35,562 nt of DNA from Methylophaga sp. GTDB lineage: Bacteria > Pseudomonadota > Gammaproteobacteria > Nitrosococcales > Methylophagaceae. Where the stretch lies: contig NZ_JAUSCC010000141.1 in assembly GCF_030651745.1 (NCBI RefSeq), positions 1 to 35,562 of the forward strand. The letters run 5' to 3'. Positions 1-7,937 of this stretch are shown in pieces; position 1 is the first letter of the stretch; each line of letters starts with the position of its first letter. The position numbers were made by a program, and so were the translations under genes. The notes beneath the pieces are model-generated. The model was not told where the DNA came from, searched no databases, and was given only the letters and a program-made list of their open reading frames with translations.

Positions 1-66
<66 letters not shown>

Positions 67-73
67 CCTGACT

Positions 74-103
74 AAGTCGCATACTATACACAGGATGCGA
101 CTT
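74..103. repeat. Perfect 9-bp inverted repeat around the tRNA-fMet -10 box
   Basis: AAGTCGCAT (74-82) and ATGCGACTT (95-103) are exact reverse complements separated by 12 bases. No T-run follows on either strand, so this is not a standard intrinsic terminator, although it lies between the ntrC stop (121) and the tRNA gene. The predicted -10 hexamer of the tRNA promoter falls in the loop. It could be an ntrC 3'-end hairpin or an operator-like element. Confidence 0.6.
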
Positions 104-111
104 ACCCGCAA
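83..111 (-). promoter_or_regulatory. Sigma-70-like promoter of tRNA-fMet
   Basis: On the minus strand, TTGCGG (111-106) is separated by 17 bases from TATAGT (88-83). The tRNA starts at 66, so a start site near 76 gives a leader of about 10 bases. The region after the -10 box is GC-containing (GCGAC), as in stringently controlled stable RNA promoters. The -10 matches consensus at 5 of 6 bases and the -35 at 3 of 6. The spacing and position carry the call; the function is inferred. Confidence 0.55.
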
Positions 112-120
112 GCCTGTTTG

Positions 121-1524
121 TTAATTCTCTTTCAGTTTCCGGGTTAGGGTATTACGGCCCCAGCCCAATAATTTTGCGGCTTCCTGACGCTTACCCGCGG
201 TTTTCTCTAAAGCGACCTCCATCAACAGATGTTCGATCATCGGCACCACATCAGCCAATACGCCTTCCTGACCACTCAAGGCTTTGTTTGCAGCCCATTG
301 ACGGAATAGTTGTTGCCAGTCTCCACCACTGCGGCTTGATTCAATACTGGCGTCGGCAGTGAGCTCTATGGGCAGATCATCCATTTGTACCACCTGGCCA
401 GGTGACATCACAGTCAACCAGCGTGAGGTATTCTCAAGCTGCCTTACATTACCCGGCCATGGCAACTGCGATAAATAGCGTTCGACTTCCGGAGATACGC
501 TCTTCACCCCCATATTGAGTTCGCGGGCAGCTTTGTTCAGAAAATACGCAACCAGGGCTGGAATATCTTCACGGCGTTCGCGTAATGATGGGATGTGTAT
601 ACGGATGACATTTAATCGGTGAAACAAATCTTCACGAAAATCACCACGCTCAACCTGCTGCTCCAGATTCTGATGCGTCGCTGCAATTATCCTCACATCT
701 GCTTTTACCGGACTATGTCCGCCGACTCTGAAGAATTCGCCATCAGAAAGCACGCGCAGCAAGCGTGTTTGCAATTCAAGTGGCATATCGCCAATTTCGT
801 CCAGGAATAAGGTACCGCCATCAGCCTGTTCAAAACGACCTTTGCGTTGTACATGTGCCCCGGTAAAAGAGCCTTTTTCATGACCGAATAATTCCGATTC
901 CAATAATTCTCTGGGAATAGCCGCCATATTCAAAGCAATAAATGGTGCCTGACGACGCGGGCTATGTTTATGTAAAGCATGCGCCACCAGCTCTTTACCA
1001 GTACCCGACTCACCATTGATTAATACGGTAATATTTGACCGAGCCAAACGACCTATGGCCCGAAACACTTCCTGCATCGCTGGTGCTTCACCAATAATCT
1101 CACTGCCAATATTCATCTCACCGGCAGGATTAGTATGTTGCTGACGATGGTGAGTGATGGCCCGTTGAACTAAATCAACAGCTTCATCCACGTCAAAGGG
1201 TTTTGGCAGGTATTCAAAGGCGCCACCTTCATAAACCGAAACAGCACTATCCAGATCCGAATATGCCGTCATGATAATGACCGGCAATTCAGGCTGATTT
1301 CGCTGAATCTCAGCAAGTAGCTGTAAACCATCAAGACCCGGCATGCGTATATCGCTGACCAGCACATCTGGAGGAGTATCGGTGCCGCGTTTGAGTTGCT
1401 CTAAAACCAGATCCCCACTTTCAAAGGCTTTGACAGAAATATCTACGGCTTCCAGTGCCTTTTGTAACACCCATCGAATTGATCGGTCATCATCAACAAT
1501 CCATGCTATCGCTTTAGCGCTCAC
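121..1524 (-). CDS. ntrC: NtrC, nitrogen response regulator and sigma-54 activator
   Basis: This response regulator switches on sigma-54 promoters when nitrogen is short. Numbering from the chosen start, residues 1-120 are a receiver domain with acidic pocket DDD (11-13) and phospho-acceptor D58 in SDIRMP. Next comes an AAA+ domain with Walker A GESGTGKE, the sigma-54 contact loop as GSFTGA (a variant of GAFTGA) and Walker B FLDEIGD. A Fis-type helix-turn-helix ends the protein. The start is GTG at 1524: it overlaps the ntrB stop as GTGA and has GGAG upstream. A longer frame open to 1584 would run far into ntrB and lacks support. The length of 467 residues is close to E. coli NtrC (469). It is co-transcribed with ntrB and probably acts on the glnA sites in this window. 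Confidence 0.96.
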   Translation of the reverse strand: MSAKAIAWIVDDDRSIRWVLQKALEAVDISVKAFESGDLVLEQLKRGTDTPPDVLVSDIRMPGLDGLQLLAEIQRNQPELPVIIMTAYSDLDSAVSVYEGGAFEYLPKPFDVDEAVDLVQRAITHHRQQHTNPAGEMNIGSEIIGEAPAMQEVFRAIGRLARSNITVLINGESGTGKELVAHALHKHSPRRQAPFIALNMAAIPRELLESELFGHEKGSFTGAHVQRKGRFEQADGGTLFLDEIGDMPLELQTRLLRVLSDGEFFRVGGHSPVKADVRIIAATHQNLEQQVERGDFREDLFHRLNVIRIHIPSLRERREDIPALVAYFLNKAARELNMGVKSVSPEVERYLSQLPWPGNVRQLENTSRWLTVMSPGQVVQMDDLPIELTADASIESSRSGGDWQQLFRQWAANKALSGQEGVLADVVPMIEHLLMEVALEKTAGKRQEAAKLLGWGRNTLTRKLKEN

Positions 1525-2588
1525 GGTTTTAACTCCAAAGGAAAAATAATTGAAAATATGGTTTGGCCCGCATGGCTGGTACAACTGACTGTACCCGCAT
1601 TACGCTGAACCAGATTCTGTACCAGATAAAGTCCAAGACCAGTGCCGTCAGCTCTTCCTGTGACTAAAGGGTAAAATAAGCTGTCCTGTAACTGTTTGGG
1701 AATGCCCGGTCCGTTGTCTTCGACTTCAATCAATACACCTAATTTATGAAAACGTTTTTCTATGGTGAGATTACGTTGAATTCGGGTTCGTAAACGTATT
1801 ACACCGGCTCCATGCATCGCCTGAACAGCATTACGTACTATATTCAGCATGATCTGAATCAACTGGTCAAAATCAGCATATAACTCGGGAATACTCGGAT
1901 CATAGTCCGCTATAAATTTGAGCCGTTCGTCCACCTCGATATCGACCAACTGCCGTACCCGTTGCAATACCTCATGAATATTGACCTGGTCTTTTTCAGA
2001 TTGCTGATAGGGCCCCAACATTCGTGTCATCAAGTTCTGCAAGCGATCAGCTTCGTTAATGATGATCTGGGTGTATTCCTTTAAATCATCTGAATCCAGC
2101 TGACGCTCCAATAATTGTGCAGCGCCTCTTAAACCACCTAACGGATTTTTAATTTCATGTGCCAGTCCACGAACTACCTGTTGTTGGGTATGCAGATTTT
2201 CATCACGATTTACTCGTTGCTGATAATCTAACTGGGCCAATTCAACCAGCAGTCGTGGTTCTGCGACATCCAGCATTTTGATAGAACAATCCACAACTAT
2301 TTCGCCAGCGGCCGGAAGAAACAATTGAATTTCTCGTTCAATCAATGCTTGTCCGTTACCGATAACCCGACGCAACGACGTTAACAAATGGGTTTCACCT
2401 GGTAAAAGCGTCTGAAACGGAATATGCTCCGCCTGGCGTTGGCTGATTTCAAACATAACTTCCGTTGCCGTGTTGATGTAACAAACACGTAAATTGGTGT
2501 CGAGCACCAATATGGCGGTAGTCAAACTTTCCAGTACATCATTACTGGATAATTGTTCTAGGTTGATAAGTTTGTCATTTAAGTTCAT
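1521..2588 (-). CDS. glnL: NtrB, nitrogen sensor histidine kinase/phosphatase
   Basis: This soluble histidine kinase phosphorylates and dephosphorylates NtrC, under control of the PII protein GlnB in known systems. No membrane segment is visible, as expected for NtrB. Residues 15-115 form a PAS domain. The H box is HEIKNPLGG with phospho-acceptor H144. The N box has N253 in NIVRNAVQAM, the G1 box is DNGPGIP (291-297) and the G2 box is GTGLGL (315-320). At 355 residues it matches the family (E. coli 349). The ATG at 2588 has only a weak ribosome-binding site. No better in-frame start exists before the PAS domain. The gene also goes by the name ntrB. Confidence 0.96.
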   Translation of the reverse strand: MNLNDKLINLEQLSSNDVLESLTTAILVLDTNLRVCYINTATEVMFEISQRQAEHIPFQTLLPGETHLLTSLRRVIGNGQALIEREIQLFLPAAGEIVVDCSIKMLDVAEPRLLVELAQLDYQQRVNRDENLHTQQQVVRGLAHEIKNPLGGLRGAAQLLERQLDSDDLKEYTQIIINEADRLQNLMTRMLGPYQQSEKDQVNIHEVLQRVRQLVDIEVDERLKFIADYDPSIPELYADFDQLIQIMLNIVRNAVQAMHGAGVIRLRTRIQRNLTIEKRFHKLGVLIEVEDNGPGIPKQLQDSLFYPLVTGRADGTGLGLYLVQNLVQRNAGTVSCTSHAGQTIFSIIFPLELKP

Positions 2589-2707
2589 GGCATGCCATTT
2601 GCAAAAAACGCTCCATTTATAAGCTCATTACAAAACATAAAATTTAACGTAATGATTCCAATAGAAATAATTTAATTTTGTGTATATGAAAATGAGTCAA
2701 AGGCATT

Positions 2708-2733
2708 ATCCCAGGTGCTTGGGATGTCTTTTT
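2708..2733. other. Hairpin in the ntrB upstream region
   Basis: ATCCCA (2708-2713) and TGGGAT (2720-2725) form a perfect 6-bp stem with a 6-base loop. The run of Ts follows on the plus strand (2729-2733), whereas both neighbouring genes are transcribed on the minus strand. As a terminator it would therefore face the wrong way. Transcription from the DUF4124 gene would see a stem without a U tail, so it may only attenuate or stabilise an RNA end. The rest of 2589-2780 is AT-rich, with no gene seen. Confidence 0.35.
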
Positions 2734-2745
2734 ACGCTATTGTAC

Positions 2746-2760
2746 GCCTCATTTTGGTGC
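2746..2760. promoter_or_regulatory. Weak NtrC-like half palindrome upstream of ntrB
   Basis: Against GCAC-N7-GTGC, the right arm is exact (GGTGC followed by A) and the left arm, GCCT, matches two of four bases. It lies about 160 bases upstream of ntrB, where enterobacterial ntrBC has an NtrC autoregulatory site. The match is weak, and only the position and the clean half site make it worth listing. Confidence 0.25.
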
Positions 2761-2780
2761 ACAAGGTTATTCAAGGAAAA

Positions 2781-3494
2781 TTAGTTGGAATTCGGCGTGC
2801 TAGGAGTTGGAGTTGGAGCGTGGCCTGGTATCGTTGGATAACCAGGGGTTGATGGAAGGCTGGGAGTTGATGGAAGCCCGGGCGCCGAGGGAAGACTTGG
2901 TATTGAAGGATTGGCTGGAATTGTTGGTGCTCCAGGTGCAGGTTGATTATTCTGTTCACGACCCGGTTGCAGTAAGCTGCTTCGTTGCAAATGAAAGGTG
3001 GTGGTAGTACTTTGGGCAAGGACTTCGCCTGAAGCGTTTAATACAACTGCAGAAAGTTGATGAGTTCCTCTATCCAGATTTTCCAGTAAAAAACTCAATT
3101 GCGGCATTGGTATACCTGCAGGCAAACCATCAAGATAGAGCTGAATCTTGTCACCACGTTCCGGTACCAATGCAGGCAGAAGCTGCAGATTCACCAGAAC
3201 ATTCCCATTATTGACTCTAATACCGGCATCATCTTCAGGTGACACAATACTCAGCTGATAATTCGGCACGGGCTCTGATTGCCCGGTGTCTTCTTGCGAA
3301 GCCTCCGTAATAGATTCATTACTCCCTGGTATTTCTACCGGGGTATAAATCATGGAATGTCGTAGTTCAATCTTTTCGGCATTTTCAGTTGGCTGATCTG
3401 AATACACTTCATTGCCATTTTCATCAATCCATCGATAGATGTCACCGGCAACCGCTGTTCCCAAACCTACCAACATAAAAATAATAAATTTCAT
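2781..3494 (-). CDS. DUF4124 envelope protein with proline-rich tail
   Basis: This is a secreted or periplasmic protein of unknown function. Residues 1-17 look like a signal peptide (hydrophobic IIFMLVGLGTAVAG). Residues 18-60 form a DUF4124 domain (IYRWIDENGNEVYSDQP), a short module found on many proteobacterial envelope proteins. Residues about 80-170 are a beta-rich region with some likeness to Ig-like folds, judged from the pattern only. The last 55 residues are a low-complexity tail of PS-P and LPSTP-type repeats ending in TPSTPNSN. The gene lies between glnA and ntrB on the same strand, where related gammaproteobacteria also often keep a DUF4124 gene. That placement suggests shared transcription, not a proven role in nitrogen control. 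The ribosome-binding site is weak. Confidence 0.85.
   Translation of the reverse strand: MKFIIFMLVGLGTAVAGDIYRWIDENGNEVYSDQPTENAEKIELRHSMIYTPVEIPGSNESITEASQEDTGQSEPVPNYQLSIVSPEDDAGIRVNNGNVLVNLQLLPALVPERGDKIQLYLDGLPAGIPMPQLSFLLENLDRGTHQLSAVVLNASGEVLAQSTTTTFHLQRSSLLQPGREQNNQPAPGAPTIPANPSIPSLPSAPGLPSTPSLPSTPGYPTIPGHAPTPTPSTPNSN
2787..2945 (-). repeat. Coding repeat for the proline-rich tail
   Basis: On the plus strand this stretch is dominated by short units of the GGAGTTGATGGAAG type, recurring imperfectly every 12-24 bases. On the coding strand they give Pro-Ser-Leu/Pro-Ser-Thr-Pro repeats. Such a tract can change length by slippage or unequal crossing over. Confidence 0.6.
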
Positions 3495-3540
3495 GAATAG
3501 GAATATAGGTTAGGGCTAACTAATGTGCAACCGGCAAACC

Positions 3541-3571
3541 AAAAAAAACGCCCCCATAAAGGAGGCGTTTT
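3541..3571 (-). terminator. Intrinsic terminator of glnA
   Basis: On the minus strand, AACGCCTCC and GGGGGCGTT (with one T-G pair) enclose the loop TTTAT and are followed by a run of eight Ts. It starts about 20 bases after the glnA stop and lies before the DUF4124 gene. Most glnA transcripts probably end here, with read-through or a separate promoter needed for DUF4124-ntrBC. Confidence 0.85.
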
Positions 3572-3591
3572 GTGACTGCAATCAAAAAAAA

Positions 3592-5001
3592 TTACAGGCT
3601 GTAGTATAAATCAAACTCTGCAGGATGTGTTTCCATACGCAGACGGGTGACTTCTTCCATCTTCAATGCAATATATCCATCAATCATGTCATCCGTGAAA
3701 ACACCGCCTTCAGTTAAGAATGCACGATCTTTGTCCAGCTCTGCCAAAGCCTGATCCAGCGCATGGCAAACCTTTGGAATCGCTGCATCTTCTTCTGGTG
3801 GCAAATCGTATAAATCTTTATCCATTGCATCGCCAGGATGGATCTTGTTTTTGATACCATCCAGACCCGCCATCATCATCGCGCTGAACGCCAGGTATGG
3901 GTTGGCTGATGGGTCAGGGAAACGAACTTCAATACGACGGCCTTTTGGATTACTGACAAAAGGAATACGAATAGAGGCGCTACGGTTACGAGCTGAATAC
4001 GCCAGCATAACTGGTGCTTCAAAGCCTGGAACCAGACGTTTGTAGCTGTTAGTACCAGGGTTAGTGAATGCGTTTAATGCTTTAGCGTGTTTGATAATAC
4101 CGCCGATGTAAAACAAGGCTGTTTCAGACAAACCACCGTATTTGTTACCAGTAAACAGGTTTTCACCATCTTTGGCTAAAGATTGATGAACGTGCATACC
4201 ACTACCGTTATCACCAACTAATGGTTTTGGCATAAATGTCGCTGTTTTACCATAGGCATGAGCCACGTTTTGCACAACGTATTTCAGGATTTGAACTTCG
4301 TCAGCTTTTTTAACCAAGGTGTTGAATTTAGTACCAATTTCACATTGTCCAGCAGTTGCCACTTCATGATGGTGAACTTCAGTTACCAGACCCATTTCTT
4401 CCATGGTCAAACACATGGCAGAACGGATGTCTTGCAGTGAATCCACTGGTGGTACTGGGAAATAACCACCTTTAACACTTGGACGGTGACCTTTGTTACC
4501 GTCTGGGAACACTTTCTCAGTATTCCATGACGATTCATTGGAATCGATTTTATAGAATGAACCTGAGATATCACTACCCCAGCGAACATCATCAAGAATA
4601 AAGAATTCAGGTTCAGGACCAAAGTAAGCAGTATCAGCCAGACCGGTAGAAGCCAGGTAGGCTTCTGCGCGTTTTGCAACGCTACGTGGGTCGCGCTCAT
4701 AACCTTGCATGGTAGCTGGTTCAACGATATCACAACGAACGATCAATGTAGTATCGTCCATGAATGGATCCAAAACGGCAGTTGAAGCATCTGGCATCAG
4801 AATCATGTCTGATTCATTGATACCTTTCCAGCCAGCAACAGATGAACCGTCAAACATCACACCTTCTGAGAAAGTATCTTCATCAATTGAATGGGCAGGG
4901 TAAGAAACGTGCTGCTCTTTACCACGCGTGTCGGTGAAACGGAAATCAAGGAATTTAACGTCCTCGTCCTTAATCAACTGAAGCACATTTTCGACTGACA
5001 T
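3592..5001 (-). CDS. glnA: Glutamine synthetase type I
   Basis: The enzyme makes glutamine from glutamate, ammonia and ATP and works as a cytoplasmic dodecamer; it is the main route of ammonia assimilation. It is full length at 469 residues. Visible family signatures are the beta-grasp latch FDGSSVAGW (50-58), the metal site GPEPEFF (128-134), the ATP-binding [12 protein letters not shown] (259-270), and RLVPGFEAP with the NRSASIRIP segment. Y398 in LYDLPPEE is the adenylylation site used by GlnE, so the enzyme is of the covalently regulated GSI-beta class. GGAG sits before the ATG. Upstream are a sigma-54 promoter and NtrC sites, downstream a strong terminator. Confidence 0.99.
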   Translation of the reverse strand: MSVENVLQLIKDEDVKFLDFRFTDTRGKEQHVSYPAHSIDEDTFSEGVMFDGSSVAGWKGINESDMILMPDASTAVLDPFMDDTTLIVRCDIVEPATMQGYERDPRSVAKRAEAYLASTGLADTAYFGPEPEFFILDDVRWGSDISGSFYKIDSNESSWNTEKVFPDGNKGHRPSVKGGYFPVPPVDSLQDIRSAMCLTMEEMGLVTEVHHHEVATAGQCEIGTKFNTLVKKADEVQILKYVVQNVAHAYGKTATFMPKPLVGDNGSGMHVHQSLAKDGENLFTGNKYGGLSETALFYIGGIIKHAKALNAFTNPGTNSYKRLVPGFEAPVMLAYSARNRSASIRIPFVSNPKGRRIEVRFPDPSANPYLAFSAMMMAGLDGIKNKIHPGDAMDKDLYDLPPEEDAAIPKVCHALDQALAELDKDRAFLTEGGVFTDDMIDGYIALKMEEVTRLRMETHPAEFDLYYSL

Positions 5002-5026
5002 TTATAATCTCCAAAATTGAAAAAAC

Positions 5027-5042
5027 TGCACACCTTGGTGCA
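5027..5042. promoter_or_regulatory. NtrC-like dyad in the glnA leader
   Basis: TGCAC and GTGCA arms form a 16-base palindrome around ACCTTG. It resembles NtrC sites (GCAC-N7-GTGC) but has a spacer one base short (N6). It lies downstream of the predicted sigma-54 start site, within the transcribed leader. It could be a low-affinity 'governor' site that restrains transcription, as the extra enterobacterial glnA sites do, or an RNA hairpin. The function is inferred. Confidence 0.4.
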
Positions 5043-5062
5043 AAAAACTCACTCGCAATTAC

Positions 5063-5079
5063 AGCACAAACCTTGCCAA
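5063..5079 (-). promoter_or_regulatory. Sigma-54 promoter of glnA
   Basis: On the minus strand TTGGCAAG-N4-GTGCT places GG (5077-5076) exactly 10 bases before GC (5065-5064). That GG-N10-GC spacing is the diagnostic -24/-12 arrangement. TGGCAAG and GTGCT each differ from consensus (TGGCACG, TTGCT) by one base. The start site would be near 5053, giving a leader of about 52 bases. NtrC palindromes lie 85 and 116 bases upstream of that start. Confidence 0.75.
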
Positions 5080-5130
5080 CTCATCTGGCCTATAAAATCA
5101 ACCATTTGAGTGCACCGCCCAAACCGGAAC

Positions 5131-5145
5131 GCATTAAAACAGTGC
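5131..5145. promoter_or_regulatory. NtrC-binding site, promoter-proximal
   Basis: GCAT-N7-GTGC differs from the GCAC-N7-GTGC consensus at one base. Its centre (5138) is about 85 bases upstream of the predicted glnA start and 31 bases, or three helical turns, from the second site. The two would lie on the same face of the DNA, as needed for NtrC oligomers. Confidence 0.6.
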
Positions 5146-5161
5146 AAACAAACTTATACTC

Positions 5162-5176
5162 GCACCATAAAGGTGC
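5162..5176. promoter_or_regulatory. NtrC-binding site, promoter-distal
   Basis: GCACC-ATAAA-GGTGC is a perfect dyad that matches the NtrC consensus fully. Its last base overlaps the tusA stop codon, so the enhancer is squeezed against the end of the preceding operon. Its centre (5169) is 31 bases from the neighbouring site, close to the 32-base spacing of the E. coli glnA enhancer. Confidence 0.75.
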
Positions 5177-5403
5177 TACGCACCAACACGGACCGTGATA
5201 ATGATCTCATCATCCTGCTCCACCGATTCCATAATCTGATGGCCGTGGATGCGGGCCCATGCCGGGATATCACTTAATGCTCCAGGATCAGTACAGATTA
5301 CTTTGAGAATATCGCCTGAAGATAATTCAGCTACTTTATTCTGCGTTTTGATTACTGGCAAGGGACATAACAGTCTTCTTGCATCTAATTCGAATTGTTT
5401 CAC
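5176..5403 (-). CDS. TusA/SirA-family sulfurtransferase
   Basis: This is a small sulfur-carrier protein of the TusA (SirA) fold. Proteins of this family pass persulfide sulfur on a single cysteine to tRNA-thiolation or other sulfur pathways. The signature CPLPVIKT carries the acceptor cysteine C13, and the DPGA motif follows further on. The best start is GTG at 5403: AGGAG lies 6 bases before it, and it overlaps the upstream stop as GTGA. A frame open to 5412 begins inside the ribosome-binding site. The product is then 75 residues. Its translation is coupled to the PP-loop gene just upstream, which suggests that TusA hands sulfur to that enzyme. Whether it is orthologous to E. coli TusA or a paralogue cannot be decided here, so no symbol is given. 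Confidence 0.9.
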   Translation of the reverse strand: MKQFELDARRLLCPLPVIKTQNKVAELSSGDILKVICTDPGALSDIPAWARIHGHQIMESVEQDDEIIITVRVGA

Positions 5404-6452
5404 ACGTACCACTCCTGTGGAACCTGTTCTACGTTAATAGGTCGGGTTTGAATTTGTCTGGGTGGTTTATCAGGAACCGTAATTTCCACCTCGACTTCAT
5501 CAGCATGACGACCTTGACCAAAACGCGCAACAATGGATGCTGCAAGTGAATAATCCTGTTGCTCAATATCACCGTCAATAATCGCCATCGGTCCATTGTG
5601 GCTGGTTGAGTACAGACTGATAAACTGTTTTCGATATCCTTCCAGGAATTTGCTTTCACCAGCATCACGCGCAATGATCATTTTAAAATCGGCTTTCGGT
5701 CGAATATGTCGACCAACCTTCAACAACATAATGTCATCCAGCTCATATTCACGACTGTTTCTGGCTTTCCATAAGTCCACCAACTTGCTGGAATAACTTT
5801 CATCGGTCAGGAAACAACAGCCACCAGCAGGCGTGGCAAAATCATCAAAACCGAACTGTTTTGCCAAGGCGATCTGCGGCTTGCGATTTCGCCCATGAAA
5901 GCCATACAGCTTTTCACGATCGACCCAACCTTCTCGTTCCGGTTTGGTAAGTTGCAGATTTTTAGCACACAAAGGTCTTAACAGCAGATCATCTGCACCA
6001 GATTCAGCTGCCACAATCGGCATGGTACGTTTTAGTTGGGATTTAGGTCGTTGACCAATGACTTCGCCGGTAATGATGAAATCAAAACCTCGCATATGAT
6101 GCTGTTTGACCCATTCGACGGCTTTTCTGACCATAAAGATTTTACAGTCCAGACAAGGATTCATATTGCTGCCATAACCATGTTTTGGATTGAGCAATAC
6201 ATCTTTGTATTCTTCGATTACATCAATGATATGTAATTTGATACCAAGCTGTTCAGCGACCCATAATGCGTTGTTACGTTTTTGTTTATCTTTATGCTGA
6301 TTGCGGATCGCGTGAGTATGGCCTTCGACGCAAAATCCGGTAAAAAAATTAATGCCTTCAACTTCAATACCTTGTTCTTGCATGACCCGCACCGCCAGCA
6401 TCGAATCCAAACCACCGGAAATTAACGCGACGGCTTTGTGCTGTGAACTCAT
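5400..6452 (-). CDS. PP-loop tRNA-thiolase-like protein (ThiI/MnmA-related)
   Basis: This is an adenylating PP-loop enzyme, probably a tRNA sulfurtransferase; the target base is unknown. The PP-loop SGGLDS is at residues 12-17. Cysteines stand at C41, in CLDC (C100, C103), C162 and GGCCF (C212, C213). A CxxC plus a distant cysteine recalls the iron-sulfur cluster of archaeal ThiI and TtuA-type thiolases. No THUMP domain precedes the PP-loop and no rhodanese domain follows, unlike E. coli ThiI. The C-terminal 120 residues (from about 230) look like the NFACT-R/DUF814-type RNA-binding module often attached to this family. Homologues are frequently annotated as tRNA (5-methylaminomethyl-2-thiouridylate)-methyltransferase, which is misleading. 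The start codon directly follows the tldD stop, and the stop overlaps tusA. Confidence 0.82.
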   Translation of the reverse strand: MSSQHKAVALISGGLDSMLAVRVMQEQGIEVEGINFFTGFCVEGHTHAIRNQHKDKQKRNNALWVAEQLGIKLHIIDVIEEYKDVLLNPKHGYGSNMNPCLDCKIFMVRKAVEWVKQHHMRGFDFIITGEVIGQRPKSQLKRTMPIVAAESGADDLLLRPLCAKNLQLTKPEREGWVDREKLYGFHGRNRKPQIALAKQFGFDDFATPAGGCCFLTDESYSSKLVDLWKARNSREYELDDIMLLKVGRHIRPKADFKMIIARDAGESKFLEGYRKQFISLYSTSHNGPMAIIDGDIEQQDYSLAASIVARFGQGRHADEVEVEITVPDKPPRQIQTRPINVEQVPQEWYV

Positions 6453-7895
6453 TTAAGCCGTTCCTCCGACCGTCAATGCATCGATTTTCAAAGTTGGTTG
6501 ACCAACCCCGACCGGTACACTCTGCCCTTCTTTACCGCAATTACCAATTCCTGAATCCAGTTCCAGATCATCAGCCACCATGCTGATAAGATTCATAACT
6601 TCAGGGCCATTGCCAATAAGCGTGGCACCTTTCACCGGCCGCGTCACTTTGCCATTTTCAATCAAGTAGGCTTCGCTGCTGGAAAACACAAATTTCCCGG
6701 AAGTAATATCGACCTGACCACCGCCAAAATTGACGGCATAAATGCCTTTTTCAACAGAAGCAATAATTTCTTCGGCCTTATGTTGCCCGGCCAGCATATA
6801 GGTGTTGGTCATTCGTGGCATAGGCAGATGAGCGTAGGATTCACGCCGGCCATTACCAGTACTGCGCATGCCCATTAAACGGGCATTTAATTTGTCCTGC
6901 ATATAGCCAGTCAATCGGCCGTTTTCGATCAAGGTGGTGAATTCAGTTGGTGTACCTTCATCGTCTATGGTCAGTGATCCGCGTCTATCCGATAATGTGC
7001 CATCATCCACAACAGTACATAAAGGTGAGGCCACTTGTTCACCGATTTTGCCGGAGAAAGCGGATGTCGCACGGCGATTGAAATCACCTTCCAAACCATG
7101 CCCAACAGCTTCATGCAATAACACCCCGGGCCAGCCCGATGCCAACACTACCGGCATGGTTCCAGCCGGCGCATCAACTGCTTCCAGATTGACTAATGCC
7201 TGTCGAACCGCCTCTTTAGCAAAAGCGACAGCTAAATCATTATCGACAAAATACTGATAATCCAGACGGCGACCACCACCCGCGTTGCCACGTTCGCGCC
7301 GCCCTTTTGATTCAACAATCACACTGACATTCATGCGTATTAACGGCCGAATATCGGCGGCATAAGTGCCATCACTGGCCGCAATCAAAATGTGTTCAAG
7401 ACTTCCTGCCAAGCTTACCGTGACTTGTGTAACCCGCGGATCAGCAGCGCGGGCATAAGCATCTGCCTCGCGTAACAGGTTTAACTTTGTTTGCGTGTCC
7501 ATGCCTAAGATGGGGTCAAGCTCTGGATAGAATGATGATGCGTTCACATGCTTGCGTGCGTCGATCTGTTTTTGTTGACCATGTTTTACCACGGCGCTGG
7601 CTGCATGGGTCGCTTCCAGCAAGGATTTCAAGCTCAGATCATCCGAGTAGGCAAATCCGGTTTTCTCACCACTGCAGGCCCGAACACCAACACCTTGCTC
7701 AAGATGATAGCCACCGTCTTTAATGATGCCATCATCCATCAGCCAGTTTTCCCCGCGAGACCGCTGGAAATATAAATCAGCAAAATCGACACCGGGTCGC
7801 ATGGCACTTGATAATGCCTGCTCAATATCCTGCGATTGCAGCTCGGCAGGCAGAAGAATGTGTTGTTCCAATTGTTCAAATAAAGGGCTTGTCAT
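6453..7895 (-). CDS. tldD: TldD metalloprotease subunit
   Basis: TldD is the catalytic half of the TldD/TldE zinc protease, which trims unfolded peptides and in E. coli matures microcin B17 and degrades the CcdA antitoxin. The metal-binding HExxxH motif is [11 protein letters not shown], giving H261, E262 and H266 from the ATG at 7895. The C-terminal region is very close to E. coli TldD ([24 protein letters not shown], ending TVGGTA). At 480 residues it equals the E. coli protein in length. A TTG start at 7925 would add ten residues and is less likely. The TldE partner is not in this window. The placement after yhdP matches E. coli, where yhdP and tldD are also neighbours. Confidence 0.96.
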   Translation of the reverse strand: MTSPLFEQLEQHILLPAELQSQDIEQALSSAMRPGVDFADLYFQRSRGENWLMDDGIIKDGGYHLEQGVGVRACSGEKTGFAYSDDLSLKSLLEATHAASAVVKHGQQKQIDARKHVNASSFYPELDPILGMDTQTKLNLLREADAYARAADPRVTQVTVSLAGSLEHILIAASDGTYAADIRPLIRMNVSVIVESKGRRERGNAGGGRRLDYQYFVDNDLAVAFAKEAVRQALVNLEAVDAPAGTMPVVLASGWPGVLLHEAVGHGLEGDFNRRATSAFSGKIGEQVASPLCTVVDDGTLSDRRGSLTIDDEGTPTEFTTLIENGRLTGYMQDKLNARLMGMRSTGNGRRESYAHLPMPRMTNTYMLAGQHKAEEIIASVEKGIYAVNFGGGQVDITSGKFVFSSSEAYLIENGKVTRPVKGATLIGNGPEVMNLISMVADDLELDSGIGNCGKEGQSVPVGVGQPTLKIDALTVGGTA

Positions 7896-7937
7896 CGTAT
7901 TTGGACTATGCGGCAAAAATGACAATCTTAGCAGATC

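Noticed and set aside
2601..2614. GG-N10-GC sigma-54-like match just before ntrB
   Set aside because: The spacing and TTGCA box fit, but the start site would fall about two bases before the ntrB ATG, leaving no leader, and the -24 box has two mismatches. Probably chance.
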